From Fidelibacterota bacterium (lineage in GTDB: Bacteria; Marinisomatota; Marinisomatia; Marinisomatales; UBA8229), in assembly GCA_002686675.1 (NCBI GenBank), contig NYYF01000013.1, positions 22,160-45,173 on the forward strand: a stretch of DNA of 23,014 nucleotides, read 5' to 3'. Numbering within the stretch: position 1 is the first letter of the stretch; every line of letters starts with the position of its first letter. Position numbers and translations under genes: made by a program. The notes under the pieces were generated by a model that was not told the DNA's origin, searched no databases, and saw nothing but the letters and a program-made list of their open reading frames with translations. Positions 8,664 to 17,531 of this stretch are shown here, in pieces.

Positions 8664-9781
8664 AAGATTTGTATGAGATATTAGGTGTGGATAACACTGC
8701 ATCAGCTGAGGAAATAAAGCGGGCTTATCGAAAAATTGCTATGAAATACCATCCGGACAAAAACCCCGGGAATAAAGAGGCAGAACAGCAATTTAAAGAA
8801 TCAGCTGAAGCTTACTCTGTATTGAGTGATAAAGAGAAACGAGGGCAGTATGATCAGTTTGGTCATGCCGGCGTAGGCATGGGCCAGCAGGGCGGCGGGT
8901 TCGGAGGTGGTGTACATATGTCCATGGATGATATTTTTAGTCAATTCAGTGATATTTTTGGGGGACATAATCCTTTTCAGGATATTTTTGGAGGTTCAAC
9001 AAGACAAAGCAGTCATGTGCGAAAAGCAAAGGACCTGCGTGTTTCAATTGAGGTAGATTTTTCTGATATATTGCATGGAACTGAAAAAAAAATCCGAATC
9101 AAACGGTTTGAAATTTGCACGACTTGTGACGGCAATGGGGCTAAGCCAGGTACGACACCTTCACAGTGTAGGCATTGTGGAGGGAGTGGTCAAGTACAAA
9201 GAATGTCACAATCCTTTTTCGGGCAATCTGTTGTTGTAAGTGATTGCCCCGTTTGTCGTGGAGAGGGGGTTTTAAATGAACATCCGTGTCGTGATTGCAG
9301 TGGTCGGGGAATTATCCGTAAAACAGCAACTATTAAAATTTCAGTTCCTAAAGGAGTTTCCACCGGGAATTATATGACCTTGAGCAAAGAAGGGAATAAA
9401 GGCGGAAAAGGTATTGAACCGGGGGACCTCGTTGTTTATTTTGAAGAGAAAGAACATCCCTTTTTTATTCGGCATGGGCTTGATATTTTTTTAGAAGCGC
9501 AGGTGCCAATTTTTTGGGCTGTATTAGGAGGAACTATTGACGTACCTACAATTGATGGTAAAGCCAGCCTAAAAATACCAGCTGGTATTCAATCTGGACA
9601 GATTCTTCGAATGCGCGGAAAAGGATTTCCAAAATTAAGAGGAGGCCAGAAAGGAGATCAGCTTGTGAGGATACAGGTTTCAACACCAAAATCCCTAAGT
9701 AAAAAAGAAAAGGATTTGTTTTCAGAATTAGCTAGTTTAAACGGGAAGTTGAAACCTAAGTTTAATAAAGTTGATTTTTAG
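8660..9781 (+). CDS. dnaJ: Chaperone protein DnaJ
   Basis: A 373-residue type I Hsp40. The J domain (~1-70) has HPD at residues 31-33; a Gly/Phe-rich linker follows ([14 protein letters not shown], then [15 protein letters not shown]). The zinc-binding region (~150-220) has four CxxCxGxG-type repeats: [24 protein letters not shown] and CRDCSGRG. The C-terminal substrate-binding domain includes [20 protein letters not shown] and [19 protein letters not shown]. It delivers clients to DnaK and stimulates its ATPase. All key residues are intact. The gene overlaps grpE by 4 bases, and its TAG stop shares a base with the next GTG start. Confidence 0.97.
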   Translation: MKDLYEILGVDNTASAEEIKRAYRKIAMKYHPDKNPGNKEAEQQFKESAEAYSVLSDKEKRGQYDQFGHAGVGMGQQGGGFGGGVHMSMDDIFSQFSDIFGGHNPFQDIFGGSTRQSSHVRKAKDLRVSIEVDFSDILHGTEKKIRIKRFEICTTCDGNGAKPGTTPSQCRHCGGSGQVQRMSQSFFGQSVVVSDCPVCRGEGVLNEHPCRDCSGRGIIRKTATIKISVPKGVSTGNYMTLSKEGNKGGKGIEPGDLVVYFEEKEHPFFIRHGLDIFLEAQVPIFWAVLGGTIDVPTIDGKASLKIPAGIQSGQILRMRGKGFPKLRGGQKGDQLVRIQVSTPKSLSKKEKDLFSELASLNGKLKPKFNKVDF

Positions 9782-10230
9782 TGAAACTCTTTACTTCTCA
9801 GGAAAAAACTGTTTTTCGTTTTTTGATTGGAACTATGCTTGCCGGACTCATTGTTGGGGCTATTAGACATAATTATTTTGATAACAAACGAGACAATATT
9901 GTCACTCATGAAAGAAAAGCATCCTTTTTAAGGGACAGTCAATTACCTCTTGATACGGATGCAGTAAGCGTGCTTCAAGAAATTGTTGCAGATGGTCAAG
10001 AAGAAGCATTGAGAGAAGGCAGTATTAAGAAAAAAATTGAAATCATTAATGTAAATACTGCAAAGAAAGATGAATTAATTATTTTACCAAATGTTGGTCC
10101 AGTTACAGCAGAACGTATTATTCGATTTCGAGAAGATTTTGGAGTGTTTAAATCAATTGACGATTTAACAAGAGTAAAAGGAATAGGTCCAAAAACGTTG
10201 GATAAATTGAGGAAATATGTAACAATTTAA
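9781..10230 (+). CDS. ComEA-like membrane-anchored helix-hairpin-helix DNA-binding protein
   Basis: A 149-residue protein with one N-terminal membrane helix (~residues 12-30, RFLIGTMLAGLIVGA), a charged linker, and a C-terminal tandem helix-hairpin-helix domain (~85-149): INVNTAKKDELIILPNVGP, then the RIIRFREDFGVFKSIDDL segment and VKGIGPKTLDKL. This is the ComEA layout, in which the outside-facing HhH pair binds double-stranded DNA during natural transformation. The start is GTG, overlapping the dnaJ stop by one base. Generic HhH anchored proteins look alike, so I give no symbol. DprA and a pilus-assembly-like gene in the same window support a DNA-uptake role. Confidence 0.8.
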   Translation: MKLFTSQEKTVFRFLIGTMLAGLIVGAIRHNYFDNKRDNIVTHERKASFLRDSQLPLDTDAVSVLQEIVADGQEEALREGSIKKKIEIINVNTAKKDELIILPNVGPVTAERIIRFREDFGVFKSIDDLTRVKGIGPKTLDKLRKYVTI

Positions 10231-10243
10231 TTGAGTTATTTCT

Positions 10244-10987
10244 ATGGATTTCAAAAATAGTCAAAAGCGAAATGATTTTATTGAGCTGTTAATTGTATTG
10301 GCGTTTATTGTCATGATATTCACAATTTATGTTCCGGTAGGCATATGGGAGGAAGAAGATAATTTCCGCGGAAAAAGTCGTTTTCGAATGAAGACTATTT
10401 ATGGAGTTGAATCTTTTTTTGAACAATTAACAGATATCTATGAGTCTGATGGTCTATGGGCAATGAATGTCGTTAATGCTGTGAGGGATTCATTAACTGC
10501 AGATTCAACCTATATTGGATTACAAACTATGATTTTGAACAATAGGGACATTCAGGTAGACATACCAAATGGTTTTGAAACAGAGTATGATACCACTTTT
10601 GGATTTATGAAAATGAGAAGGGATACAATTATTGATACTACCGTTACTGTTGTTGTTTTTTCTGAGGAATTATCCCGGAATGATACAGTTTTTATCCAGC
10701 GAAAAGCTCTTGGTAAAATAAAAATGGACCCTTCCTTTCGAAAGATATTAAGTGAAGAACCTTTACAAAGAATAGAAGCTGTGGAATACTATGATACTTA
10801 TATGCCTGATTCTTCAATGTTTTATTGTCCTGTTACGGATGATCCATATAAAATTACACTTGAAGAATCGAGCCTTAAAATAGCAAGCCCAATTACAGAA
10901 ATATATAAAGAATCCAGGTACATATTTTTTTCATTTAAAGCATTTAATCATGGATATATTGATGACGGATCTCGAAGTTGGGATTGA
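10244..10987 (+). CDS. Uncharacterised single-pass membrane protein
   Basis: A 247-residue protein I do not recognise. It has a short charged N-terminus, one strong membrane helix (~residues 12-30, FIELLIVLAFIVMIFTIYV), and a ~215-residue domain predicted outside the cytoplasm. The latter includes an acidic/aromatic stretch (VESFFEQLTDIYESDGLWAM), strands rich in Asp/Thr (DTIIDTTVTVVVF), and MFYCPVTDDPYKI, which looks like a Cys-Pro/Tyr turn. It sits 13 bases after the comEA-like gene and 6 bases before the PilM/GspL-like gene, so it probably belongs with a pilus- or competence-type envelope machine. That link rests on position only. Confidence 0.6.
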   Translation: MDFKNSQKRNDFIELLIVLAFIVMIFTIYVPVGIWEEEDNFRGKSRFRMKTIYGVESFFEQLTDIYESDGLWAMNVVNAVRDSLTADSTYIGLQTMILNNRDIQVDIPNGFETEYDTTFGFMKMRRDTIIDTTVTVVVFSEELSRNDTVFIQRKALGKIKMDPSFRKILSEEPLQRIEAVEYYDTYMPDSSMFYCPVTDDPYKITLEESSLKIASPITEIYKESRYIFFSFKAFNHGYIDDGSRSWD

Positions 10988-10993
10988 TGAACA

Positions 10994-12724
10994 ATGCTTA
11001 ACTTAATCTTAAACAATACACATCTTCTTTGTGCTCAATCGACAAAGACACCCCAGGGATTAATTGTTACTAGCTTAGGTTTTCGTAAGTTTTCCCGGAC
11101 ATTAAAAGATGTTATTCATGATGATCGGAAGCTGAGTTCCCTCCTTCAACCAGCTTTTCGGAGTATTGCAAAATCTTGTCCTTTTTCTGGAGATAAAGTA
11201 TATGTGGCTTTGGATGATGATCTCCTGTACCAGGATGTTCTTGTTTCAGAAGAGGATTTTTCAACGGATGATGCCTGGGAATATATCCTATGGTCTGCAA
11301 AGCAACGATGGGGAGATCAGCATAAACAGTATTCAACTTTTTCTCAGTCATATTTTGAAAAACAAAATGAATACCAGGTTATTTCATGTCCGATAAATCT
11401 GATAAACCAAATAAATAAAATTATTAAGGAAATGAATGCTGAACCTGTTTGGATGGGGTTATTTAGTGAAATTCTTCTGGAAGGCGATAAAAACAGTAAT
11501 AACATTTTCATATTTGATCAAGGGAAATCCTATCGCGTTTTTCATAGAGATAGACATGGTTATGTAAGTGGAATAGTCAGATTCACCTCTGGTAAATTTA
11601 AGATTCAATCATCAATTGGCAGGGAACAAACCTTGAAAAGTATTTTTCAGGAATTAGATAAAACCGTACAGGTCCGATGTGTAGACCAGTTAACAAAAGG
11701 TAAGATGGCTCATTGGAAAAAAATGAGATTTACTGTTTTACAGCCACTTCAAGAGATAAACACAAAAGGAATAAAAATGCCTGTTGACGTTTCTCAGCGT
11801 GGATTAAATATTCTAACTGAATTAATAGGGGGTAATGCTGCTGAGGTATCGATCAATTTATTTAATATTCCTTATATACATGATATTTTACCCAAACCAG
11901 TAATAATTGTTAAAGAGAAAGAGCTTAAAACTAAACCTGTTGAACCAAGCAAAAAGTCTGTACGAAAAGAGGCAAAAACGATTAAAAGATCATTTCAATT
12001 TCAAGAGGCATTTATTGGGCTTCTTATTATTGGGATACTTTCTGGATCGATTTATTTAAAATTAAATAAAAAGGAGATTAATTTCTCCTTTCTTACACAA
12101 CTTGTTTCTAAAGTAATGACCTCTGAAGAAACTGCTATAGGAGTGCGTCCCGGATTTCAGCATAAAGAAGAGGGAATCAATTCAAAGACAGCTCCTTTTC
12201 AAGCTCAGTATAATACTTCCCAATCTCTCCTTAATACAGTCACTTATATTCTGAATACTATTTCTATTTCCGAAATGTTTTCACTATCAATTCAGGATCT
12301 TAAAATGGAGTTAGCCTGGACAGGTGACCAGGATACAGGATTTTTGAATAGTTTGGAAGGAGTTTCAATGCAACTTGAAAAAGATGAAGATAACAAACAC
12401 CGTCTGGTTGTTATGCTCAGTGAGAAAGTTGTAGCAGTGCCAGGGAGCCGGATTGAAAGAGATGAGCTCATTACAATAATTTCGGATAAATTCAATCAAT
12501 CTAAGTTCCGTCTACTTGAAACTATTGAAAATGGGGAGGAGGGCTTTGATCCTTTGATATTGCAAATTGATTCTATTGAAAAAGCCCACAAGTTCACAAA
12601 ATGGGTTTCGGGATTAGCTGGCAATATTATTGTTCGAAAAGTTGAAGTGATTAATCAATTAAATATTCAGGACTCCAACGCTGTTTTTCATATTGCAGTT
12701 TTTAAAGACAATTTCCATAGTTAA
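10994..12724 (+). CDS. PilM/GspL-like membrane protein (putative)
   Basis: A 576-residue protein. Residues ~1-300 form a soluble domain reminiscent of actin-fold PilM/GspL proteins: VYVALDDDLLYQDVLVSEED resembles the phase-1 strand with the VAL/P-type turn, and WEYILWSAKQRW sits where these proteins carry the helix before the second subdomain. The FIFDQGKSYRVFHRD strand pair also fits. A Lys-rich linker, a single membrane helix (~337-354, FIGLLIIGILSGSIYL), and a ~220-residue periplasmic tail with a late ferredoxin-like pattern (HRLVVMLSEKVV, then FTKWVSGLAGNIIVRKVEVI) suggest a PilM-PilN/PilO or GspL arrangement in one chain. Similarity is structural impression, not motif-level proof. It follows the previous membrane gene by 6 bases. 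Confidence 0.45.
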   Translation: MLNLILNNTHLLCAQSTKTPQGLIVTSLGFRKFSRTLKDVIHDDRKLSSLLQPAFRSIAKSCPFSGDKVYVALDDDLLYQDVLVSEEDFSTDDAWEYILWSAKQRWGDQHKQYSTFSQSYFEKQNEYQVISCPINLINQINKIIKEMNAEPVWMGLFSEILLEGDKNSNNIFIFDQGKSYRVFHRDRHGYVSGIVRFTSGKFKIQSSIGREQTLKSIFQELDKTVQVRCVDQLTKGKMAHWKKMRFTVLQPLQEINTKGIKMPVDVSQRGLNILTELIGGNAAEVSINLFNIPYIHDILPKPVIIVKEKELKTKPVEPSKKSVRKEAKTIKRSFQFQEAFIGLLIIGILSGSIYLKLNKKEINFSFLTQLVSKVMTSEETAIGVRPGFQHKEEGINSKTAPFQAQYNTSQSLLNTVTYILNTISISEMFSLSIQDLKMELAWTGDQDTGFLNSLEGVSMQLEKDEDNKHRLVVMLSEKVVAVPGSRIERDELITIISDKFNQSKFRLLETIENGEEGFDPLILQIDSIEKAHKFTKWVSGLAGNIIVRKVEVINQLNIQDSNAVFHIAVFKDNFHS

Positions 12725-12739
12725 TATTGGAAAATTTGG

Positions 12740-13264
12740 ATGCATATCCTTGCTGGACAATACAAAGGCCGCAGGATTGTAACACTTCCTAGACTTTCGT
12801 ACCGACCCACACAAACACGAATCCGTAAAAGTCTTTTCGATATAGTGGGAGGATTGGATGGAAAAGCCGTGCTCGATCTTTATGCAGGATCAGGAATACT
12901 GGGTTTTGAAGCAGCTAGTCGTGGTGCGGAGGAGATTACCTTTGTAGAGAATAACCCGGATATGGTCAGACTTCTTTATAAGAACCGTAACCTATTCAAA
13001 AATACCAATTTCTCTATTAAAAAAATAGACGCTGTAACATTTCTACATTCTTGTGGAACCTATGATTTAATACTTGCAGATCCTCCCTATGAGAATTTTG
13101 CACAAAACAATAAAATTGATGGAAAAAGTCTCGTTGATTTATGCTTAACAAAGGTTAAACTTCATGGGCAGTTTATACTTGAAATGCCTTCGAAAATTGA
13201 TTTAACAGGTACCCGTGAAAAAATATATGGTGGTACTAAATTAGTATTTTGGAATCGAACATGA
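12740..13264 (+). CDS. rsmD: 16S rRNA (guanine966-N2)-methyltransferase RsmD
   Basis: A 174-residue SAM-dependent methyltransferase. Family marks: an N-terminal ILAGQYKGRRIVTLP, the RPTQTRIRKSLFDIV segment, SAM motif VLDLYAGSGILGFEAASRGA, acidic motif FVENNPDM, and catalytic DPPY in DLILADPPYENF. RsmD modifies G966 of 16S rRNA in the small subunit. Length is slightly under the E. coli protein (198). The gene overlaps coaD in ATGA; rsmD-coaD is a common bacterial pair, which supports both calls. Confidence 0.93.
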   Translation: MHILAGQYKGRRIVTLPRLSYRPTQTRIRKSLFDIVGGLDGKAVLDLYAGSGILGFEAASRGAEEITFVENNPDMVRLLYKNRNLFKNTNFSIKKIDAVTFLHSCGTYDLILADPPYENFAQNNKIDGKSLVDLCLTKVKLHGQFILEMPSKIDLTGTREKIYGGTKLVFWNRT

Positions 13265-13737
13265 AAAAAGTTATTTACCCAGGCACATTTGATCCAATTC
13301 ACAACGGGCATATTGATATTGCCAAAAGGGGGTCAAAATTATTTGATGAGTTTGTTTTTGCAGTGGCAGTTAATCCATCAAAAAAACCATTATTTACTGA
13401 AGATGAACGAATCGAACTGATTAAAGATGCAACCAGTGATATCCAAAATGTTTCTGTCTTATCAACCAAAAAACTGATTGTTGATCTGGCGAAGGAAGAA
13501 CATGCAATTGCCCTTATCCGGGGTCTTCGTCATGTGAGTGATTTTGAGCTTGAATTTCAGATGGCGATGATGAATTCCCATCTCAATCCGGAATTATCAA
13601 CTATTCTTTTGATGCCGGATGAAAAACATATTCACCTTAATTCCAATCTTGTGAAGGAAATTGCCAGATTGCATGGAGATATTGCGGCCTATGTTCCGCT
13701 GGCTGTACACAAACATTTGAAGGCTAAATTCAATTAA
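13261..13737 (+). CDS. coaD: Pantetheine-phosphate adenylyltransferase CoaD
   Basis: A 158-residue enzyme adenylating 4'-phosphopantetheine to dephospho-CoA, the penultimate step of CoA synthesis. I chose ATG 13261 over an in-frame upstream TTG (13249) because it forms the ATGA overlap with rsmD and gives the canonical start MKKVIYPGTFDPIHNGH, with the HxGH-type motif HNGH at 14-17. Other marks are IALIRGLRHVSDFELEFQMA and NSNLVKEIARLHGD, the latter in place of the more usual SSSLVKE. Length matches the family (about 160). Confidence 0.95.
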   Translation: MKKVIYPGTFDPIHNGHIDIAKRGSKLFDEFVFAVAVNPSKKPLFTEDERIELIKDATSDIQNVSVLSTKKLIVDLAKEEHAIALIRGLRHVSDFELEFQMAMMNSHLNPELSTILLMPDEKHIHLNSNLVKEIARLHGDIAAYVPLAVHKHLKAKFN

Positions 13738-13791
13738 CATATTTTTGTAACTTTCCCAAAAATTTTATCATAAAAAACCGGAACTTTATCA

Positions 13792-14061
13792 ATGCCCACA
13801 TATGATTACTTGTGTACATCCTGCGCTCATCAATTTGAGCATTTTCAATCCATGTCAGATGATCTCCTTACGGAATGTCCCATTTGCGGATCTAAAGTAC
13901 GGCGATTAGTAAGCGGAGGCTCCGGATTGATTTTTAAAGGTTCAGGTTTTTATCTTACAGATTATAAGAATAAACCGGAGAATAAAAAATCTCAGGATAA
14001 GAAAGAAAAAAAAGAAACAAAACCAAAAAAAATAAAAGAAACATCTGATAAAAAAGATTAA
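13792..14061 (+). CDS. FmdB-family zinc ribbon protein
   Basis: An 89-residue protein. The N-terminal ~60 residues are the FmdB/CxxC_CXXC regulatory-type zinc ribbon: MPTYDYLCTSC, with metal ligands Cys8, Cys11, Cys29 and Cys32 (CPICGS), followed by GSGFYLTDYKNK. The last ~30 residues are a Lys/Glu-rich tail, common in this family. Function of the family is poorly defined; it was named for a putative regulator in the formamidase operon. It sits 54 bases after coaD and 45 before the dehydrogenase gene. Confidence 0.9.
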   Translation: MPTYDYLCTSCAHQFEHFQSMSDDLLTECPICGSKVRRLVSGGSGLIFKGSGFYLTDYKNKPENKKSQDKKEKKETKPKKIKETSDKKD

Positions 14062-14106
14062 AATTGTTTGAATGGGTTTTTATTTAAATAACAAAATGCG
14101 GTAACA

Positions 14107-15300
14107 ATGAGAAATAAAATAATTGATAGAGCGAAAAAGCATGTAGGTAGATTATTGGAGCAACAGCTTGACCGGATAGAACGGATAAAAACCGGGGAGA
14201 AAGTAACAGATTATTCACAAATCCAACCTATTATAATCGGTATCATTGGTGGAGATGGAATTGGTCCTTATATTGCAAATGAAGCGCAAAGAGTTCTTGA
14301 AGTCCTTTTAGCTAATGAACTGAACTCAGGAAAAGTAGAATTCAGGATCATCGAAGGATTGACAATAGAAAAACGAGCGGAAGTGAATAAGCCAATTCCA
14401 GAGGATATTCTCGAAGAAATAAAGCAATGCCATGTTACTTTAAAAGGTCCAACTACAACACCGCGAAAAGGGGACCCCTGGCCAAATATCGAAAGTGCTA
14501 ATATAACGCTGAGAAAAGAGCTTGATCTTTATGCAAATGTACGGCCTGTACGTGTGCCAAAAGATGGAATAGACTGGACATTTTTTCGGGAAAATACTGA
14601 AGGAGCATATGCTCTTGGCAGCAACGGAATAGATGTAACAGATGATCTTGCGGTTGATTTTACAGTGACCTCAACACAAGGTTCAGAACGAATAATCCGG
14701 TTAGCGTTTGAATATGCCAGGAGAAATAATATCAATAAGCTGACCATAGTTACAAAAGCAAATGTGGTTAAGACAACGGATGGGAAGTTTCTGAAGATCG
14801 GACAGGAAATTGCAAAGGATTATCCAGAAGTGGAAGTGGATGACTGGTATATTGACATTATGAGTGCAAAATTGGTTGATCCGAAACGAAGAAAACAGTT
14901 CAAAGTATTAGTCCTGCCAAATTTGTATGGGGATATCTTAACCGATGAAGCTGCTGAACTTCAAGGTGGCGTAGGAACAGCAGGCTCTGCAAATATTGGA
15001 GATAAATATTCCATGTTTGAAGCAATTCATGGATCAGCGCCAAGAATGGTGGAGGAGGGGCGTGCGAAATATGCAGATCCATGCAGTATGATTCGTGCAG
15101 GAGCAATGTTGATGAATCATATTGGTTTTGAAGATCGTGCTAGGAAACTGGAAATGGCATTGGATATCACAGGTCAATTCGAAAAAAAATTAGTTAACAC
15201 TGGTCGGGACACAGGTGCAACCGGACGTGAATTTTGTGATTATCTTCTCGATACAATTAATGATAGAAATCTGAAAGAAAAGTGGGAATTATATCAATAA
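14107..15300 (+). CDS. Isocitrate/isopropylmalate dehydrogenase family protein, probably isocitrate dehydrogenase
   Basis: A 397-residue beta-decarboxylating dehydrogenase. Family marks: IGIIGGDGIGPYIANEA near residues 47-65, the substrate loop SANITLRKELDLYANVRPVR, catalytic-Tyr motif FFRENTEGAYALG, Lys motif TKANVVKTTDGKF, metal/Asp cluster LPNLYGDILTDEAAELQGG, and cofactor loop HGSAPRMVEEGRAKYADP. The S-x-N-x-x-L-R loop and DLYANVRPV favour isocitrate over isopropylmalate as substrate, pointing to the TCA cycle. The cofactor loop has Arg-Met where NADP enzymes often have Lys-Tyr and NAD-type relatives Asp-Ile, so NAD/NADP preference is unclear. A basic ~45-residue N-terminal extension precedes the Rossmann core. 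A strong terminator follows 55 bases downstream. Confidence 0.88.
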   Translation: MRNKIIDRAKKHVGRLLEQQLDRIERIKTGEKVTDYSQIQPIIIGIIGGDGIGPYIANEAQRVLEVLLANELNSGKVEFRIIEGLTIEKRAEVNKPIPEDILEEIKQCHVTLKGPTTTPRKGDPWPNIESANITLRKELDLYANVRPVRVPKDGIDWTFFRENTEGAYALGSNGIDVTDDLAVDFTVTSTQGSERIIRLAFEYARRNNINKLTIVTKANVVKTTDGKFLKIGQEIAKDYPEVEVDDWYIDIMSAKLVDPKRRKQFKVLVLPNLYGDILTDEAAELQGGVGTAGSANIGDKYSMFEAIHGSAPRMVEEGRAKYADPCSMIRAGAMLMNHIGFEDRARKLEMALDITGQFEKKLVNTGRDTGATGREFCDYLLDTINDRNLKEKWELYQ

Positions 15301-15354
15301 ATAGAGGAGAAAACCAGAAGATAAAATAAGTTCGGTACAAATTTTAACAAGCAT

Positions 15355-15386
15355 AAAAGGGTGTGTACATTTATACACCTTTTTTT
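15355..15386 (+). terminator. Rho-independent terminator after the dehydrogenase gene
   Basis: An 8-bp stem, GGTGTGTA (15360-15367) with TATACACC (15372-15379) including one G-U pair, closes a 4-base CATT loop and is followed by seven T (15380-15386). An A-run before the stem can extend pairing into the T-run, so it might act on both strands. It separates the dehydrogenase unit from obg. Confidence 0.85.
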
Positions 15387-15394
15387 AATAACCT

Positions 15395-16375
15395 ATGTTT
15401 ATTGATTACACAAAAGTAGAACTTCATTCAGGAAAGGGCGGAGCAGGTGCTGTATCTTTTCGGAGGGAAAAATATGTACCCAAAGGAGGTCCCGATGGTG
15501 GTGATGGTGGCAGAGGGGGGAGTATCATTTTCCGGGTAGACCATAATCTGCACACTCTTCAAGATATTAAATACCGAAGATTTTATAAGGCGGAAAACGG
15601 TCAACAGGGCGGTTCAAGCCGGAAAACAGGAAAAGATGGTGCTGACATCTATATACCAGTTCCACCTGGAACAATTATCAAGAATACAGAGAGTCAAGAA
15701 GTCCTTGCCGATTTGATTGAGGATAGGGATTCTTTTATTGCGTCCCATGGCGGTCGGGGAGGTAAGGGTAATGAGAATTACAAATCATCTACCCGCCAGG
15801 CCCCGCGGTATGCCCAGCCTGGGTTGCCTGGTGAAAAGGGTGTTTTTACATTGGAATTAAAGGTCCTTGCCGATGTGGGTTTAGTAGGATTACCTAATGC
15901 AGGTAAATCAACACTGCTCTCACGAGTTTCAGCAGCGACCCCGAAAATAGCCGACTATCCCTTTACCACGCTTCAACCAAATCTTGGAATTGTGAAATAC
16001 GGTGAATTTCAATCCTTTGTTATGGCGGATATCCCTGGATTGATCGAAGGTGCAAGTGAAGGAAAGGGACTTGGGCATCAATTTCTCCGTCATATCGAAA
16101 GAACAAATGTATTGCTGTTTTTGATTGATGTGCTGGAAGAAAATCCGAGAGAAGTATATGACACTTTGAGAAACGAAATTTACAATTATAACAAAGATTT
16201 AAAACAAAAACACTTTTTTGTGATCCGAACAAAAATTGACCTTTTGCAATCATCAAAAAGAGAACTGGAAAGCTGGTCTGATTTTGCTGAACCATATATC
16301 GATATTTCTTCGGTAAGTGGTTCTGGAATTCCTAAATTAGTTAAAGCGATAGTTGAAACAATCAATGAATCTTAA
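15395..16375 (+). CDS. obg: GTPase Obg (ribosome assembly / stress)
   Basis: A 326-residue Obg GTPase. The N-terminal Obg fold (~1-157) is glycine-rich: VELHSGKGGAGAVSFRREK, then GGPDGGDGGRGGSI and ASHGGRGGKGNENYKSSTRQ. The G domain has G1 GLPNAGKST (~165-173), G2 in DYPFTTLQPN, G3 DIPGLIEGASEGKGLG, a G4 that reads RTKID rather than the common NKxD, and G5 near DISSVSGSG. It lacks the C-terminal extension of longer homologues (E. coli 390), a common short form. Obg acts in 50S maturation and the stringent response. It starts a new unit after the terminator and overlaps dprA by 11 bases. Confidence 0.95.
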   Translation: MFIDYTKVELHSGKGGAGAVSFRREKYVPKGGPDGGDGGRGGSIIFRVDHNLHTLQDIKYRRFYKAENGQQGGSSRKTGKDGADIYIPVPPGTIIKNTESQEVLADLIEDRDSFIASHGGRGGKGNENYKSSTRQAPRYAQPGLPGEKGVFTLELKVLADVGLVGLPNAGKSTLLSRVSAATPKIADYPFTTLQPNLGIVKYGEFQSFVMADIPGLIEGASEGKGLGHQFLRHIERTNVLLFLIDVLEENPREVYDTLRNEIYNYNKDLKQKHFFVIRTKIDLLQSSKRELESWSDFAEPYIDISSVSGSGIPKLVKAIVETINES

Positions 16376-17462
16376 CAGTATAGCTTCACTTATAAACTTA
16401 TTAAATATCAAAAGAGTTGGCCCACAAAAAGTTCGCAGCCTTATTTCTGCTCATAAAAATCCTGCCGAAGTATTTTCTCTATCAACCCATGAGATATGCG
16501 CTGTAAATGGAGTAGACTTAAAAACTGCGCGGGCAATTAGAAAGGCAGTCCACTATGATTTTGGACTAGCGGAAGTCGAAAAAGCTGAGAAACTGGGTGT
16601 TGAACTAATAACATTCTGGGATGATGAATATCCTTTTCTTCTACGAAAAATGTTCGATCCGCCTGTAATACTGTATCGAAAAGGTCAACCTTTGAAAAAA
16701 AAAGAAGACTGTATTGCTATGGTGGGAAGCCGAATTACAACTCCCTACGGCAGAAAAGTAGCTCAAAACCTTGCAGGTGACCTTGTAAAATATGGAATAA
16801 CCATTGTGAGCGGTTTAGCTCGAGGCATTGATTCTATATCCCATAAGCAAACAGTTGATTCAAGAGGGAGAACAATTGCGGTACTGGGAAGCGGGGTTGA
16901 TGTTTTATATCCACCTGAAAACAAGGTTTTAGCGGAAAAAATAGAAGAAAATGGAACGATTATTTCTGAATTTTTCCTGGGTACGAAACCGAATGCTGGA
17001 AACTTTCCAAAGAGGAACAGGATAATCAGTGGTCTGGCTCATGGGACTGTAGTGATTGAAGCGGGAGATAAAAGCGGAGCTATTCTTACTGCACTGAATG
17101 CTGTTGATCAAAACAGGGAAGTATTTTCCGTTCCAGGAAGGATTTTTGACAAACAGAGTTTAGGATGTCTGAGATTGATTCGGAATGGTGCAATTCCCGT
17201 CCAGAACGCCGGGCAGATTTTGAGCCATGTTGAAAATCGTTTATTCAAAACCCTGAAGCCCCGGCAGAAAAACATATCGTTTGATCTTTCTAGGGAAGAA
17301 AAAATCGTTGTATCAAAATTGCATCATGAACCCATCCATATTGATGATCTTGTATCAATCACTGGAATGGAACTTACCCATATGTTAACCATCCTGCTTA
17401 AGTTGGAATTGAAGGGGATTGTTCAGCAATTAAGCGGAAAACAATTTGTGCTGGGGGTTTGA
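16365..17462 (+). CDS. dprA: DNA-processing protein DprA
   Basis: A 365-residue protein that loads RecA on incoming single-stranded DNA in transformation. I chose ATG 16365 over a TTG at 16353, both inside the obg end. The N-terminal helix-hairpin-helix-like part (~1-70) includes IKRVGPQKVRSLISAHKNPA. The Rossmann core carries IAMVGSRITTPYGRKVAQNL, IVSGLARGIDSISHKQTVDS, IAVLGSGVDVLYPPEN, NFPKRNRIISGLAHGTVVIE and GDKSGAILTALNAVDQNREV, all diagnostic of DprA/Smf. The C-terminal ~75 residues form a winged-helix domain (EPIHIDDLVSITGMELTHML). Length matches E. coli Smf (374). Confidence 0.95.
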   Translation: MNLNSIASLINLLNIKRVGPQKVRSLISAHKNPAEVFSLSTHEICAVNGVDLKTARAIRKAVHYDFGLAEVEKAEKLGVELITFWDDEYPFLLRKMFDPPVILYRKGQPLKKKEDCIAMVGSRITTPYGRKVAQNLAGDLVKYGITIVSGLARGIDSISHKQTVDSRGRTIAVLGSGVDVLYPPENKVLAEKIEENGTIISEFFLGTKPNAGNFPKRNRIISGLAHGTVVIEAGDKSGAILTALNAVDQNREVFSVPGRIFDKQSLGCLRLIRNGAIPVQNAGQILSHVENRLFKTLKPRQKNISFDLSREEKIVVSKLHHEPIHIDDLVSITGMELTHMLTILLKLELKGIVQQLSGKQFVLGV

Positions 17463-17531
17463 TTCTAATTGTTTGCTGATGGGGTGAATGCAGGGTAATT
17501 TAATTCCTGTTATATTACAGAATTCAACAAT

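Noticed and set aside
11166..11396. Second + strand frame inside the PilM/GspL-like gene
   Set aside because: Fully nested in a longer coherent gene, with no ribosome site or recognisable domain.
13249..13260. Upstream TTG start for coaD
   Set aside because: ATG 13261 forms the ATGA overlap with rsmD and gives the canonical CoaD N-terminus.
16353..16364. Upstream TTG start for dprA
   Set aside because: ATG 16365 is 12 bases downstream in the same frame and is the stronger start codon; nothing favours the TTG.
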